Shown: positions 43,642 through 52,644 of the stretch, piece after piece
Position numbering within the stretch: the stretch's first letter is position 1
How the letters are laid out: every line of letters starts with the position of its first letter
The notes under the pieces: model-generated
What the model was told of the DNA's origin: nothing
Seen by the model: only the letters and a program-made list of their open reading frames with translations
Database searches by the model: none
Assembly (NCBI GenBank): GCA_022842205.1
Contig: JALHQA010000001.1
Span: 372,001-436,000 of the forward strand
Length of the DNA stretch: 64,000 bases
Reading direction: 5' to 3'
Source: Hyphomicrobiales bacterium
GTDB taxonomy: Bacteria > Pseudomonadota > Alphaproteobacteria > Rhizobiales > Methylopilaceae
Position numbers and translations under genes: made by a program

Positions 43642-44982
43642 ATGACTGACCTTTCCCTGTTGTGGGGCCTTCCCTTCGCCGGCCTGCTCCTCTCCATCGC
43701 CACGCTTCCCCTTCTCGCGAGCCATTTCTGGCACGCGCATTACGGCAAGGTGGCGCTGTTCTGGGCGCTGGCTTTCATGGTTCCCTACACGGCGACCTTC
43801 GGGGTCTCCACCGCGGCGCATGACCTGGTCCATGCCGCGCTGCTCGAATATTTCCCCTTCGTCATTCTTCTGTTCGGCCTGTTCACGATTTCCGGCGGCC
43901 TTCTCATCGTCGGCAACCTGCACGGCAGCCCGGGAACGAACACGGCGCTGCTGGCGACCGGCACCCTGCTCGCGAGCGTGATCGGAACGACCGGCGCCTC
44001 GATGGTGCTGATCCGTCCGCTGCTCCGCGCGAACGACGACCGGCGCCACAACGTCCACACCGTCGTCTTCTTCATCTTCCTCGTGTCGAATATCGGCGGT
44101 TCACTGACGCCGCTCGGCGACCCGCCGCTGTTTCTCGGCTTCCTCAAGGGAGTCGATTTCTTCTGGACCACCACCAATCTCGCGCCCGAGACGTTCTTTC
44201 TGGTGGCGATCCTGCTGCCGCTTTTCTACGCGCTGGACACCTGGTTCTACGCCCGCGAGGGTAGGCCCGGCCCGAAGGATCCGACGCCGGACACCAGAAC
44301 CATCGGCCTGCTCGGCCTGTGGAACGTGCCGCTGCTGCTCGGCGTGATCGCCGCCATTCTGATGAGTGGCCTGTGGAAGCCCGGCATCGCCTTCAACATC
44401 TACGGCACGCCGGTCGAACTGCAGAACCTGATCCGCGACGCGATCATCGTGACGCTGGCCCTGGTGTCCATCCGGGTCACGCGCGCCGAGATTCGCGAAC
44501 GCAACGGATTCGAATGGGAGCCGATCAAGGAGGTCGCCAAGCTGTTCGCCGGCATTTTCACGACGATCATCCCGGTAATTCTCATCCTGAAGGCGGGCCT
44601 GAACGGCGCCGCGGCACCGCTCGTTTCCCTGGTCAGCGACGCGAACGGCGCGCCGGTCGACAACGCTTATTTCTGGCTGACCGGACTTCTGTCAGGTGTT
44701 CTCGACAACGCGCCCACTTATCTCGTCTTCTTCAATATGGCGGGCGGCGACGCCCAGACCCTGATGACGACCTATGCCTCGACGCTCGCTGCGATCTCCG
44801 GCGGCGCGGTGTTCATGGGCGCCCTCTCCTATATCGGCAACGCGCCGAACTTCATGGTGCTGGCCATCGCCAAGAATCGCGGCGTCGCGATGCCGAGCTT
44901 CTTCGGCTACATGGTGTGGTCGGTCGGCATCCTCATTCCGTGCTTCTTGCTGCTGACCTGGATTTTCTTCGGCTTCAGCTGA
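43642..44982 (+). CDS. Sodium:proton antiporter / ion transporter superfamily membrane protein
   Basis: This 446-aa protein has about 11-12 hydrophobic segments and is of the ion transporter superfamily (NhaD/ArsB/CitM-like). Signatures visible are TGASMVLIRPLLRAN, SNIGGSLTPLGDPPLFLGFLKG and LSGVLDNAPTYLVFFNMAGG, the last two forming the symmetry-related half motifs of this superfamily. Ion specificity is not readable; sodium:proton antiport is the usual annotation. ATG 43642 is chosen since an open frame upstream continues antisense to the PEPC-like gene. It is convergent with the HD-GYP gene, 2 bp apart. Confidence 0.88.
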   Translation: MTDLSLLWGLPFAGLLLSIATLPLLASHFWHAHYGKVALFWALAFMVPYTATFGVSTAAHDLVHAALLEYFPFVILLFGLFTISGGLLIVGNLHGSPGTNTALLATGTLLASVIGTTGASMVLIRPLLRANDDRRHNVHTVVFFIFLVSNIGGSLTPLGDPPLFLGFLKGVDFFWTTTNLAPETFFLVAILLPLFYALDTWFYAREGRPGPKDPTPDTRTIGLLGLWNVPLLLGVIAAILMSGLWKPGIAFNIYGTPVELQNLIRDAIIVTLALVSIRVTRAEIRERNGFEWEPIKEVAKLFAGIFTTIIPVILILKAGLNGAAAPLVSLVSDANGAPVDNAYFWLTGLLSGVLDNAPTYLVFFNMAGGDAQTLMTTYASTLAAISGGAVFMGALSYIGNAPNFMVLAIAKNRGVAMPSFFGYMVWSVGILIPCFLLLTWIFFGFS

Positions 44983-44984
44983 GC

Positions 44985-46367
44985 CTAGGCAGCGGCGACC
45001 GGAACATCGCTGGCCGGAAGCTTCGCGATCGCCCGTTCCAGGGCCGCGAAGCAATCGGCATCAATCGCGGATCCGACATCGCCGCTCATGATTCGAAGCG
45101 CCTTCGAGATGGGCATCGCCGCGCGATAGGGCCTCTCGGCGGTGAGAGCATCGAAGATATCGGCGGTCGTGATAATCCGCGTTTCGCGGCAAATCTCGTC
45201 GCCCGACAGACCTTTCGGGTAGCCCCTGCCATCGATTCGCTCGTGATGGGCCCCGGCGATCCGCGCGAGGTCGGAAAAGGCGGTGATCCGCCCGAGAATG
45301 AGCTCCGAAAGGGCGGCATGATGTTTCATGGCCGCCCACTCTTCGGCGTCCAGCTTGCCCGGCTTGTCGAGAATCGCGCTGGACACGCCAAGCTTGCCGA
45401 TATCGTGGAGGAGCGCCGCACGCCTGATCCAACGGCGCGCCTGCTCGTCCATGCCAAGTTCTTCCGAGATCATATCCGTGAACAGCGCCACGCGTTCGCT
45501 GTGGCCGCCGGTGTAGGGGCTCTTGGAGTCGATGACCTGCGCGAAGGCTTCCGCGATGTCATCGAGATAGCTGTCGTCCAGCGGCTCGGTCTGGTTGGCC
45601 GGCTCAAGAAGCAGGATTTCCCGATCGAGGTGGCCGGAGGCCAGTATTTCCCAGAACGAAGCGCGGTGCGCGACCCGCTTGAAAGCCGCGACGATGTCCG
45701 GGTCGAACCATGTCCCCGCGCGGGCCTCCGCTTCCCGCCGGGCGGCATCGGGGCCCGACGACGAGTGAAACACATCCACGATCTGCGCCAGCAGCGCGAT
45801 CCGCGAAGAGACAGGAATGGCGGCGCCCCGAAGGCCCGCGGCGTGGCCGCCTCCGTCCCAGTGCTCGTCGAGGGACTGGATGCCGACGGCGACTTTTTCC
45901 GAGAAGCGCATCTTGCGGGCGATTTCGGCGCCGCGCTGGCACCGTGTTTCGATCAGCTCACGCGCGATGGTGCCGCCATTCTTCATGATGTTGAGAACGG
46001 CGCGCAGACGCTCGACCGGACCCGCCTGCGCTCCGGTATGTGAGAGCACGAAGCGCAGGACCTGCGGCAGGCTGCTGTCGATTTCCTTGAAATCGCGTTT
46101 GAAGGAAAGGTCATCGGCGAGATAGAGCTGGCAGATTCGGGCGGCGTTGCTTGAGCAGCCGAGATCCTTCAGCAGCAGCACATAATAGAGTTCGCCCAGC
46201 TCCGCCTCGGACAGACCCATCTCGCGCCCGATATTGGTGCCGATCCAGCAGCAACGGACGCAATGCCCCTCGGGCTGACCTTCGGTGATATCGAGGGCGT
46301 GGCTGAGCGCTCCGAGCAGCTCGCCCAGCCTGAGACTCGACGGCCGGGAAACCTGCGCATCCACCAT
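44985..46367 (-). CDS. HD-GYP domain protein (probable cyclic-di-GMP phosphodiesterase)
   Basis: This 460-aa soluble protein has a C-terminal HD-GYP domain (about 275-450) with the metal ligands in TGGHSERVAL, LLHDIGKLGVS and HHERIDGRGYPKGLSGDEI. The N-terminal half (about 15-220) looks like a degenerate copy of the same fold: EGHCVRCCWIG, then KDLGCSS where HD would be, and DEHWDGGGHAAGLRGAAI where the GYP motif would be. The second domain probably hydrolyses cyclic-di-GMP; the first likely senses or regulates. It is divergent from nrdA with a 426-bp spacer. Confidence 0.92.
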   Translation of the reverse strand: MVDAQVSRPSSLRLGELLGALSHALDITEGQPEGHCVRCCWIGTNIGREMGLSEAELGELYYVLLLKDLGCSSNAARICQLYLADDLSFKRDFKEIDSSLPQVLRFVLSHTGAQAGPVERLRAVLNIMKNGGTIARELIETRCQRGAEIARKMRFSEKVAVGIQSLDEHWDGGGHAAGLRGAAIPVSSRIALLAQIVDVFHSSSGPDAARREAEARAGTWFDPDIVAAFKRVAHRASFWEILASGHLDREILLLEPANQTEPLDDSYLDDIAEAFAQVIDSKSPYTGGHSERVALFTDMISEELGMDEQARRWIRRAALLHDIGKLGVSSAILDKPGKLDAEEWAAMKHHAALSELILGRITAFSDLARIAGAHHERIDGRGYPKGLSGDEICRETRIITTADIFDALTAERPYRAAMPISKALRIMSGDVGSAIDADCFAALERAIAKLPASDVPVAAA

Positions 46368-46793
46368 GATAACCTTCGGCTGCAGGACAGCAGGCGGGAG
46401 TTAAAAAACCGTGCGGGAGCATTTGCTCCGGGATGGTCCAGAACGTCCCCGCCATCCCCGCCATCCCCGTAGTTCACATGGCGCGCGCGAGCCGAAAGCG
46501 CGCTAGGAAAGGCTTGGACGCGGGGCGCAAATGCCCCTCGTCAACCGTTCATTAAATACTATATGTTGTGGTGTGAGTAACGCTTTCCCCCTGCAGGTAT
46601 GCTTTTGTCGCATGGGGAAAAGCGGAAAAGCGCGGGTTTTGGGCATGGCCAAAGGAGCCGACTCAGATACCGTGAACGCTCCTTGGGTGGGGGCCCGGGA
46701 ACGCACCTAAACCATATGCCGTTGCCCGGAAGGGAGCGGCATGGTGCGCTCCGGAAGGACGCCCCGCCCGCAACATGAAGATGGGTCAGGCCG
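46368..46793. other. Long intergenic control region upstream of nrdA
   Basis: This 426-bp gap contains no convincing gene. It holds an NrdR-like box (46557-46573), a GC-rich stretch with small palindromes, and a GGAAC-N17-CGTT element at 46698-46723 that fits an EcfG promoter but could be chance. The long leader between the box and the nrdA start could be regulated by RNA folding, but I see no known riboswitch core in it. Confidence 0.6.
46557..46573 (+). promoter_or_regulatory. NrdR-like box upstream of nrdA
   Basis: TACTATATGTTGTGGT approximates the NrdR consensus (ACACWATATATWGTGT-like). Such boxes usually come in pairs about three helical turns apart; no second box is evident. If real, it gives nucleotide-dependent repression of nrdAB. 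Confidence 0.6.
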
Positions 46794-49679
46794 ATGTCAC
46801 TTGCAGCAGTCGAGACGGAGCGTACAGGCGTATCCCCGGCGGGTCATGAATCGCCGGAAGAACGGCACGCATCCGAACCTGGCTACCAGGTGATCAGACG
46901 CAACGGCTCGGTGACGCCGTTCGACCTCAGCAAAATTCAGGTCGCCGTGACCAAGGCGTTTCTGGCCGTCGAAGGTTCGACCGCCGCCGCCTCGCGCCGC
47001 GTGCACGACCAGGTGGAAGACGTTGCGAAGAATGTATGGCAGGCGCTGACGCGCCGCGTCGGAGAAGGCCGCACCTTCCACATCGAAGACATTCAGGACC
47101 AGGTCGAGCTCGCGCTGATGCGCGGCGAGCACCACAAGGTCGCGCGTGCCTACGTTCTGTATCGTGACGAGCGCGCGAAGGCGCGCCGCGAGGAACTTGC
47201 GGCCAAGGCCGAAGCGGACGCCACGCCGAAGCTGAAGGTGAAAGGCACCGACGGCGTGCTGAAGGCACTCGATGAAAAGCGGCTGCAGACCCTCATCAAG
47301 GAAGCGGTCGCCGGCCTCGACGGCGCATCGGCCGATCCGGTCCTTACCGAGACACGCCGCAATCTGTACGACGGCATCACGCAGGACGAACTGGCGCTGG
47401 CCTCGATCATGGCGGCGCGCACCCTCGTCGAGCAGGAACCGAATTACGCCTATGTGTCGGCCCGCCTTCTGCTCGACAAGCTGCGCCGCGAAGCCCTGAC
47501 TTTCGTCAATGGCCGCGAAACGCAGGCCACGCAGAAGGAAATGGACAAGGCCTACGCGCCCTATTTCGAGGCCTATGTGAAACGCGGCGTCGAGCTCGAC
47601 CTGCTCGACAAGGAACTGCTGCAGTTCGACCTCAAGAAAATCGCGCAGGCGCTGAAGCCCGAGCGCGACCAGCTGTTCCAGTTCCTCGGCCTGCAGACGC
47701 TGTACGACCGCTACTTCCTGCACTCGAACAATGTGCGCTTCGAACTGCCCCAGGCCTTCTTCATGCGCGTCGCGATGGGCCTCGCCCTGCGCGAACTGAA
47801 GCGCGAGGAAAAGGCGATCGAGTTCTACAACCTCATCTCCTCTTTCGACTTCATGTGCTCGACGCCGACGCTGTTCAATTCGGGCACGCCGCGGGCGCAG
47901 CTGTCGTCGTGCTTCCTGACGACGGTGCCGGACGATCTCGACGGCATCTTCAAGTCGATCAAGGACAACGCCCTGCTCGCCAAATATTCCGGCGGCCTCG
48001 GCAATGACTGGACGCGCGTGCGCGGCCTCGGCGCCCACATCAAGGGCACCAACGGCGAGTCGCAGGGCGTGGTGCCGTTCCTGAAAGTCGCCAACGACAC
48101 CGCCATCGCGGTCAACCAGGGCGGCAAGCGCAAGGGCGCTGTCTGCGCCTATCTCGAAACCTGGCACATCGACATCGAGGAGTTTCTCGATCTTCGCAAG
48201 AACACCGGCGACGACCGCCGCCGTACGCACGACATGAACACTGCGAACTGGGTTCCGGACCTGTTCATGCAGCGCGTCGACGAGGACGGCCAGTGGACGC
48301 TGTTCTCGCCCGACGAGACGCCGGACCTGCACGATCTGACCGGCAAGAAATTCGCCGAGCGCTACGCCTATTACGAAGACCGGGCCAAGCGCGGCGAGAT
48401 GCATGTCTACAAGCAGGTGCGCGCGCAGGATCTGTGGCGCCGCATGCTGACCATGGTGTTCGAGACCGGCCACCCGTGGATCACGTTCAAGGATCCGTGC
48501 AACCTGCGTTCGCCGCAGAGCCATATCGGCGTCGTGCACTCCTCGAACCTCTGCACCGAGATCACGCTCAACACCTCGGACAATGAAGTCGCGGTCTGCA
48601 ATCTCGGCTCGGTCAACCTCGCCAACCACATCAAGGACGGCAAGCTCGACCACAAGCAGCTCGAGAACACCGTCACCATCGCGATGCGCATGCTCGACAA
48701 CGTGATCGACGTGAACTTCTACACGATCCCGGAAGCGCGCAATTCCAACATGCAGCACCGCCCGGTCGGCCTCGGCCTGATGGGCTTCCAGGACGCGCTG
48801 AACATCATGCGCATCCCGTACGCATCGGACGCGGCGGTCGCGTTCGCCGACGAGAGCATGGAAGCGATCTCCTATCACGCGATCTCGGCCTCGTCCGACC
48901 TCGCGGCGGAGCGCGGCAAGTATCCGAGCTTCGAAGGCTCGCTGTGGTCGCAGGGCATCCTGCCGCTCGACTCGATCAAGCTCGTGGACGAAGCGCGCGG
49001 CGGCGAAGTGGCCGTCGACCGTTCCTACAAGCTCGACTGGGAGAAGCTGCGGGCCCGCGTCAAGAAAACCGGCATGCGCAACTCCAACACGATGGCGATC
49101 GCGCCCACGGCGACGATCTCGAATATCTGCGGCGTCATGCAGTCGATCGAACCCGCCTACCAGAACCTGTTCGTCAAATCGAACATGTCGGGCGACTTCA
49201 CCGTCGTGAACGAGCATCTCGTCCGCGACCTGAAGGCGCGCGGCCTGTGGGACGAGGTGATGGTGTCGGACCTCAAATATTTCGACGGCTCGGTCGGCTC
49301 CATCGACCGCGTACCGGACGATGTGAAGGCGATCTATGCCACCGCGTTCGAGATCGACTCGGCATGGCTGATCGAGGCCGCCGCACGCCGGCAGAAATGG
49401 ATCGACCAGGCGCAGTCCCTGAACCTCTACATCGCCAATCCCAACGGCAAGAAGCTCGACAGCCTCTACCGTCTGGCGTGGAAGCGCGGCCTGAAGACGA
49501 CCTATTACCTGCGCTCGCGGTCGGCGACGCATGTCGAGAAGTCGACGCTGAAAGGCACCGACGGCAAGCTGAACGCGGTGTCGGCCGGCGTCAGCGCGGC
49601 GGCGGCTCCGGCGGCGGAGTTCATCCAGGTCGGCAAGGCCTGTTCGATCACCGATCCGGAATGCGAGGCTTGCCAGTGA
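46794..49679 (+). CDS. nrdA: Ribonucleoside-diphosphate reductase alpha subunit NrdA (class I)
   Basis: This 961-aa catalytic subunit has a single N-terminal ATP-cone (YQVIRRNGSVTPFDLSKIQVAVTKAF, about residues 31-130) for overall allosteric control. Active-site regions include SSCFLTTVPDDLDGI, SGGLGNDWTRVRGLG, SSNLCTEITLNTSDNEVAVCNLGSVNL and TMAIAPTATISNICG. The C-terminal CEACQ carries the shuttle cysteines. It reduces NDPs to dNDPs using a radical generated in NrdB. nrdB follows 44 bp later. Confidence 0.97.
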   Translation: MSLAAVETERTGVSPAGHESPEERHASEPGYQVIRRNGSVTPFDLSKIQVAVTKAFLAVEGSTAAASRRVHDQVEDVAKNVWQALTRRVGEGRTFHIEDIQDQVELALMRGEHHKVARAYVLYRDERAKARREELAAKAEADATPKLKVKGTDGVLKALDEKRLQTLIKEAVAGLDGASADPVLTETRRNLYDGITQDELALASIMAARTLVEQEPNYAYVSARLLLDKLRREALTFVNGRETQATQKEMDKAYAPYFEAYVKRGVELDLLDKELLQFDLKKIAQALKPERDQLFQFLGLQTLYDRYFLHSNNVRFELPQAFFMRVAMGLALRELKREEKAIEFYNLISSFDFMCSTPTLFNSGTPRAQLSSCFLTTVPDDLDGIFKSIKDNALLAKYSGGLGNDWTRVRGLGAHIKGTNGESQGVVPFLKVANDTAIAVNQGGKRKGAVCAYLETWHIDIEEFLDLRKNTGDDRRRTHDMNTANWVPDLFMQRVDEDGQWTLFSPDETPDLHDLTGKKFAERYAYYEDRAKRGEMHVYKQVRAQDLWRRMLTMVFETGHPWITFKDPCNLRSPQSHIGVVHSSNLCTEITLNTSDNEVAVCNLGSVNLANHIKDGKLDHKQLENTVTIAMRMLDNVIDVNFYTIPEARNSNMQHRPVGLGLMGFQDALNIMRIPYASDAAVAFADESMEAISYHAISASSDLAAERGKYPSFEGSLWSQGILPLDSIKLVDEARGGEVAVDRSYKLDWEKLRARVKKTGMRNSNTMAIAPTATISNICGVMQSIEPAYQNLFVKSNMSGDFTVVNEHLVRDLKARGLWDEVMVSDLKYFDGSVGSIDRVPDDVKAIYATAFEIDSAWLIEAAARRQKWIDQAQSLNLYIANPNGKKLDSLYRLAWKRGLKTTYYLRSRSATHVEKSTLKGTDGKLNAVSAGVSAAAAPAAEFIQVGKACSITDPECEACQ

Positions 49680-49723
49680 TTGGCCAGTAAGCCGCGGACA
49701 AAAAGATTTCAGGAGACAGAGAG

Positions 49724-50860
49724 ATGCTTGACTGGTCGGAGACGACGCCGAACAACGACCCCAAGAAGTCCGTACATCCGGCCTTCAACAAGGACGCGCC
49801 CGTGGCAGACGCCACGGGTCTCGGCGAGATCGAGCGCGGCGGTGCCCGCGTTTCGGTCGACGACAAGGCAATGATCAATTGCCGCGCCGACGTGAACCAG
49901 CTCCTGCCGCTGAAATATAAATGGGCGTGGGAGAAATATCTCGCGGGCTGCAACAATCACTGGATGCCGACCGAGGTCTCGATGCAGGCCGACATCGCGC
50001 TCTGGAAATCGCGCGACGGCCTGACCGACGACGAACGCCTGGCGATCAAGCGCAATCTCGGCTTCTTCGCGGCCTCCGAATCGCTCGTCGCGAACAACAT
50101 CGTGCTTGCGATCTACCGCCACCTGACCAACCCCGAATGCCGGCAGTACCTCCTGCGCCAGGCGTTCGAGGAGGCGGTGCACACGCACACCTTCCAGTAC
50201 ATCGTGGAGAGCCTGGGCCTCGACGAGGGCGAGTTGTTCAACATGTACCGCGAAGTGCCCTCGATCACCGACAAGGCGGCCTGGGCGCTGAAGCACACGA
50301 AGAACCTCGACGACGCCTCGTTCCAGACCGGCACGACGGAAGCCGACCAGAGTTTCCTCAAGGACCTCGTCGCCTTCTACGTCGTGTTCGAAGGCATGTG
50401 GTTCTACACCGGCTTCGCGCAGATCCTGTCGCTCGGCCGCCGCAACAAGATGGTCGGCATCGCCGAGCAGTATCAGTACATTCTGCGCGACGAGAGCATC
50501 CATCTGAACTTCGGCATCGACGTCATCAACCAGATCAAGATCGAGAACCCGCATCTCTGGACCAAGGCGTTCCAGGAAGAGCTGCGCGGCATGCTGAAGG
50601 AAGCGGCGGAACTCGAAGCCGCCTACGGCCGCGACACGATGCCGAACGGCTTTCTCGGCCTCAACGCCCAGCTCTGCGAGCAGTACATGCACTTCATCGC
50701 CAACCGGCGCTGCGCGCAGATCGGCCTCGCCCCGGTGTTCCCGGAAACGGAAAATCCGTTCCCGTGGATGAGCGAGGTCATGGACCTCAAGAAGGAGAAG
50801 AACTTCTTCGAGACGCGCGTGATCGAATACCAGAACGGCGGCGCGCTGAGCTGGGAGTAA
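49724..50860 (+). CDS. nrdB: Ribonucleoside-diphosphate reductase beta subunit NrdB, class Ic-like (Phe at radical site)
   Basis: This 378-aa ferritin-like radical subunit is decisive at the block [16 protein letters not shown] then [15 protein letters not shown]. Glu119 takes the first metal-ligand place, Glu150 and His153 follow, and Phe157 stands where class Ia enzymes have the stable tyrosyl radical (E. coli Tyr122). Phe here and Glu as first ligand are the signature of class Ic, known from Chlamydia trachomatis, which uses a Mn/Fe cofactor. The C-terminal tail YQNGGALSW keeps the Tyr and Trp needed for docking and radical transfer to NrdA. It forms an operon with nrdA and ends at a strong terminator. 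Confidence 0.93.
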   Translation: MLDWSETTPNNDPKKSVHPAFNKDAPVADATGLGEIERGGARVSVDDKAMINCRADVNQLLPLKYKWAWEKYLAGCNNHWMPTEVSMQADIALWKSRDGLTDDERLAIKRNLGFFAASESLVANNIVLAIYRHLTNPECRQYLLRQAFEEAVHTHTFQYIVESLGLDEGELFNMYREVPSITDKAAWALKHTKNLDDASFQTGTTEADQSFLKDLVAFYVVFEGMWFYTGFAQILSLGRRNKMVGIAEQYQYILRDESIHLNFGIDVINQIKIENPHLWTKAFQEELRGMLKEAAELEAAYGRDTMPNGFLGLNAQLCEQYMHFIANRRCAQIGLAPVFPETENPFPWMSEVMDLKKEKNFFETRVIEYQNGGALSWE

Positions 50861-50894
50861 AACTCGCTTCCGGCGCAAAAAAGTCATCAAATTC

Positions 50895-50925
50895 AAAAGG
50901 GCCCGGCCAAAAGCCGGGCCCTTTT
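50895..50925 (+). terminator. Rho-independent terminator of nrdAB
   Basis: Perfect 13-bp stem (50895-50907 and 50913-50925) with loop CAAAA, ending in TTTT. Confidence 0.95.
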
Positions 50926-51033
50926 CACGTATCGGCCCTCTCATCGCCGCGATTGGCTGGCATGAACCGGGCCGTTCCGACTTTCCCGCTATAGAGGCTG
51001 GCTCCGCCCCCGCGGCGCCCGATCCCGCGTCTT

Positions 51034-52215
51034 ATGCATTCAGCTCCGGTTTCCCGTCTTTGCGCTCTCCTGTTTGCCGCGATCGCCATCTCCGGGTGCT
51101 CGGGCACCGGCAGCGGCTCGACATCCGCGGAGAATTACCCGTCCGACATCGCCGGACAGCCGGAACTTGTGGCCGTCACCACGCGCAAATCGGTCGGAGC
51201 GGAAAAACCCTGGTTCGGCGCGGAGCGCGCCGATGCGAGCATGGTCCGGGTCCGGCTGGCTTCGCCGCATCAGGCCGGACGCTTCTCGCTCGCCGCCGCC
51301 GGGCTGCGCGACTGGACGATCACGGGGGTGGAACCGGTTTCCGCGCTCGACCTCGCCGGCAATCCCGGCGGCACGCGCGATGTGCTGGTCTATGTCCACG
51401 GTTTCAACGAGAGCTTCGAAACCGCGGCCCTCGATGCGGCGCGCCTGTCCGACGCGTTGAAATTCCGCGGCGACACGGTGCTGTTCAGCTGGCCCTCACG
51501 CGACAGCCTTTTCAATTATCTGGCCGACCGGGAAAGCGCGGTCTGGTCGCGCGATGCACTCGAAAACACGCTCGCCACCCTCGTCACGAAACCGGGCGTC
51601 GGGCGGATCCATATCGTGGCCCACAGCATGGGCAGCATGCTGACAATCGAAGCGCTGCGTCAGATGCACGCCAGCAACAGAGGCAATATGGGCCGCTTGG
51701 GCGCCATCGTGTTCGCCGCTCCCGATATCGACGTCGACAGCTTCTCGGCGTCCGTTCGCCGGCTGGGCGGCCTGCACCGGCAGATGACGGTCATCGCCGC
51801 GCAAGACGACCGCGCGCTGGCGATCTCCGCCGGTCTTGCGGGCGGAAAGCGTGTCGGCCGCGCCGACACGGCGGCTCTCCAGAAGCTCGGAATCGACGTC
51901 GTCGATACGTCGGGCATGGGCGGATTGCTGCGCCATGACACCTTCCTTCACGATACCGGCGTGCAGAAGATCGTCATCCAGGCGATCGCCAGGTCGCACA
52001 GCGGCACAATGAATGCCGCTCCCTCTCCCTTCCCGGTGTTTCAGCGCGACCTGCCGATGACGCAGCAGCCGCTGGCGGCTCCCGCCGCTCCGCCGCCTGC
52101 CTCTGTGCCCGAAGCGGTCTCGACCCCGGCCACCGTTCCACCGCCTGCCGACATGCCGGTGGCCGCGACAACTCCCGCCCCAGCCTCGGCCCCGGCGGCC
52201 TCCTCCGTCTATTAA
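51034..52215 (+). CDS. DUF900 alpha/beta-hydrolase lipoprotein
   Basis: This 393-aa protein has a lipoprotein signal (LLFAAIAISGC, Cys as lipid site). The DUF900 hydrolase domain (about 45-320) shows DVLVYVHGFNESFETAALDAARLSDAL, the nucleophile motif IVAHSMGSMLTIEAL (GxSxG-like AHSMG) and VFAAPDIDVDSF. The final 80 residues are a Pro/Ala/Ser-rich tail. It is probably an envelope-located esterase; its substrate is unknown. Confidence 0.85.
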   Translation: MHSAPVSRLCALLFAAIAISGCSGTGSGSTSAENYPSDIAGQPELVAVTTRKSVGAEKPWFGAERADASMVRVRLASPHQAGRFSLAAAGLRDWTITGVEPVSALDLAGNPGGTRDVLVYVHGFNESFETAALDAARLSDALKFRGDTVLFSWPSRDSLFNYLADRESAVWSRDALENTLATLVTKPGVGRIHIVAHSMGSMLTIEALRQMHASNRGNMGRLGAIVFAAPDIDVDSFSASVRRLGGLHRQMTVIAAQDDRALAISAGLAGGKRVGRADTAALQKLGIDVVDTSGMGGLLRHDTFLHDTGVQKIVIQAIARSHSGTMNAAPSPFPVFQRDLPMTQQPLAAPAAPPPASVPEAVSTPATVPPPADMPVAATTPAPASAPAASSVY

Positions 52216-52451
52216 ACGTCCCAATCTCTCCGCCGAGGCGGCCTGAAAGCCTGTCCACGAATCAGGCAAGCAGCCGCTTCTTTGACCGGATGATGACGCC
52301 AGCCATGCTTGAAATGCTTAACGGAATTTAACCATTGGCATGGCTCGAAGGTTAAGGCATGCGCTAAATGCATGGCCGGTGGTATACCAAGACCCTACCT
52401 AAGGGTGCAATCAAGGGGCATATTCCCTTTCAACAGCAAAGGGGAACCACC

Positions 52452-52589
52452 ATGATCGCTTTCATTCTTTACTTCTTCCAGTATGCCGGCGCTGCCCAGC
52501 GCGTTGCCGAGGCCGCCCGTAATCACCGCATTCCTGCCAAGGAAGATCTTGCGGTTCTGGACATTCCGGCGAGCGCTTTCGCCCGCTGA
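52452..52589 (+). CDS. Small protein (45 aa), unknown; possibly DUF1127-like C-terminus
   Basis: The frame MIAFILYFFQYAGAAQRVAEA then RNHRIPAKEDLAVLDIPASAFAR has a hydrophobic N-terminus and a C-terminal layout loosely like DUF1127 (DLxxLxIxxxxF). AAAGGGGA lies about 8 nt before ATG 52452. Upstream sequence to 52216 has no gene. Likely a real small gene, but without a confident family. Confidence 0.6.
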   Translation: MIAFILYFFQYAGAAQRVAEAARNHRIPAKEDLAVLDIPASAFAR

Positions 52590-52644
52590 TCCAGACTGGA
52601 TTCAGGTAAGTCAGTAGGAGCGGCCGAAAGGCCGCTCTTGTGTT

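Noticed and set aside
46797-49532. A 911-codon minus-strand frame opposite nrdA
   Set aside because: Pure antisense shadow of nrdA, which has unmistakable motifs and codon use.
52318-52331. Possible CtrA site TTAA-N6-TTAA before the small gene at 52452
   Set aside because: The spacing is 6 nt rather than the required 7, and no other support was found.
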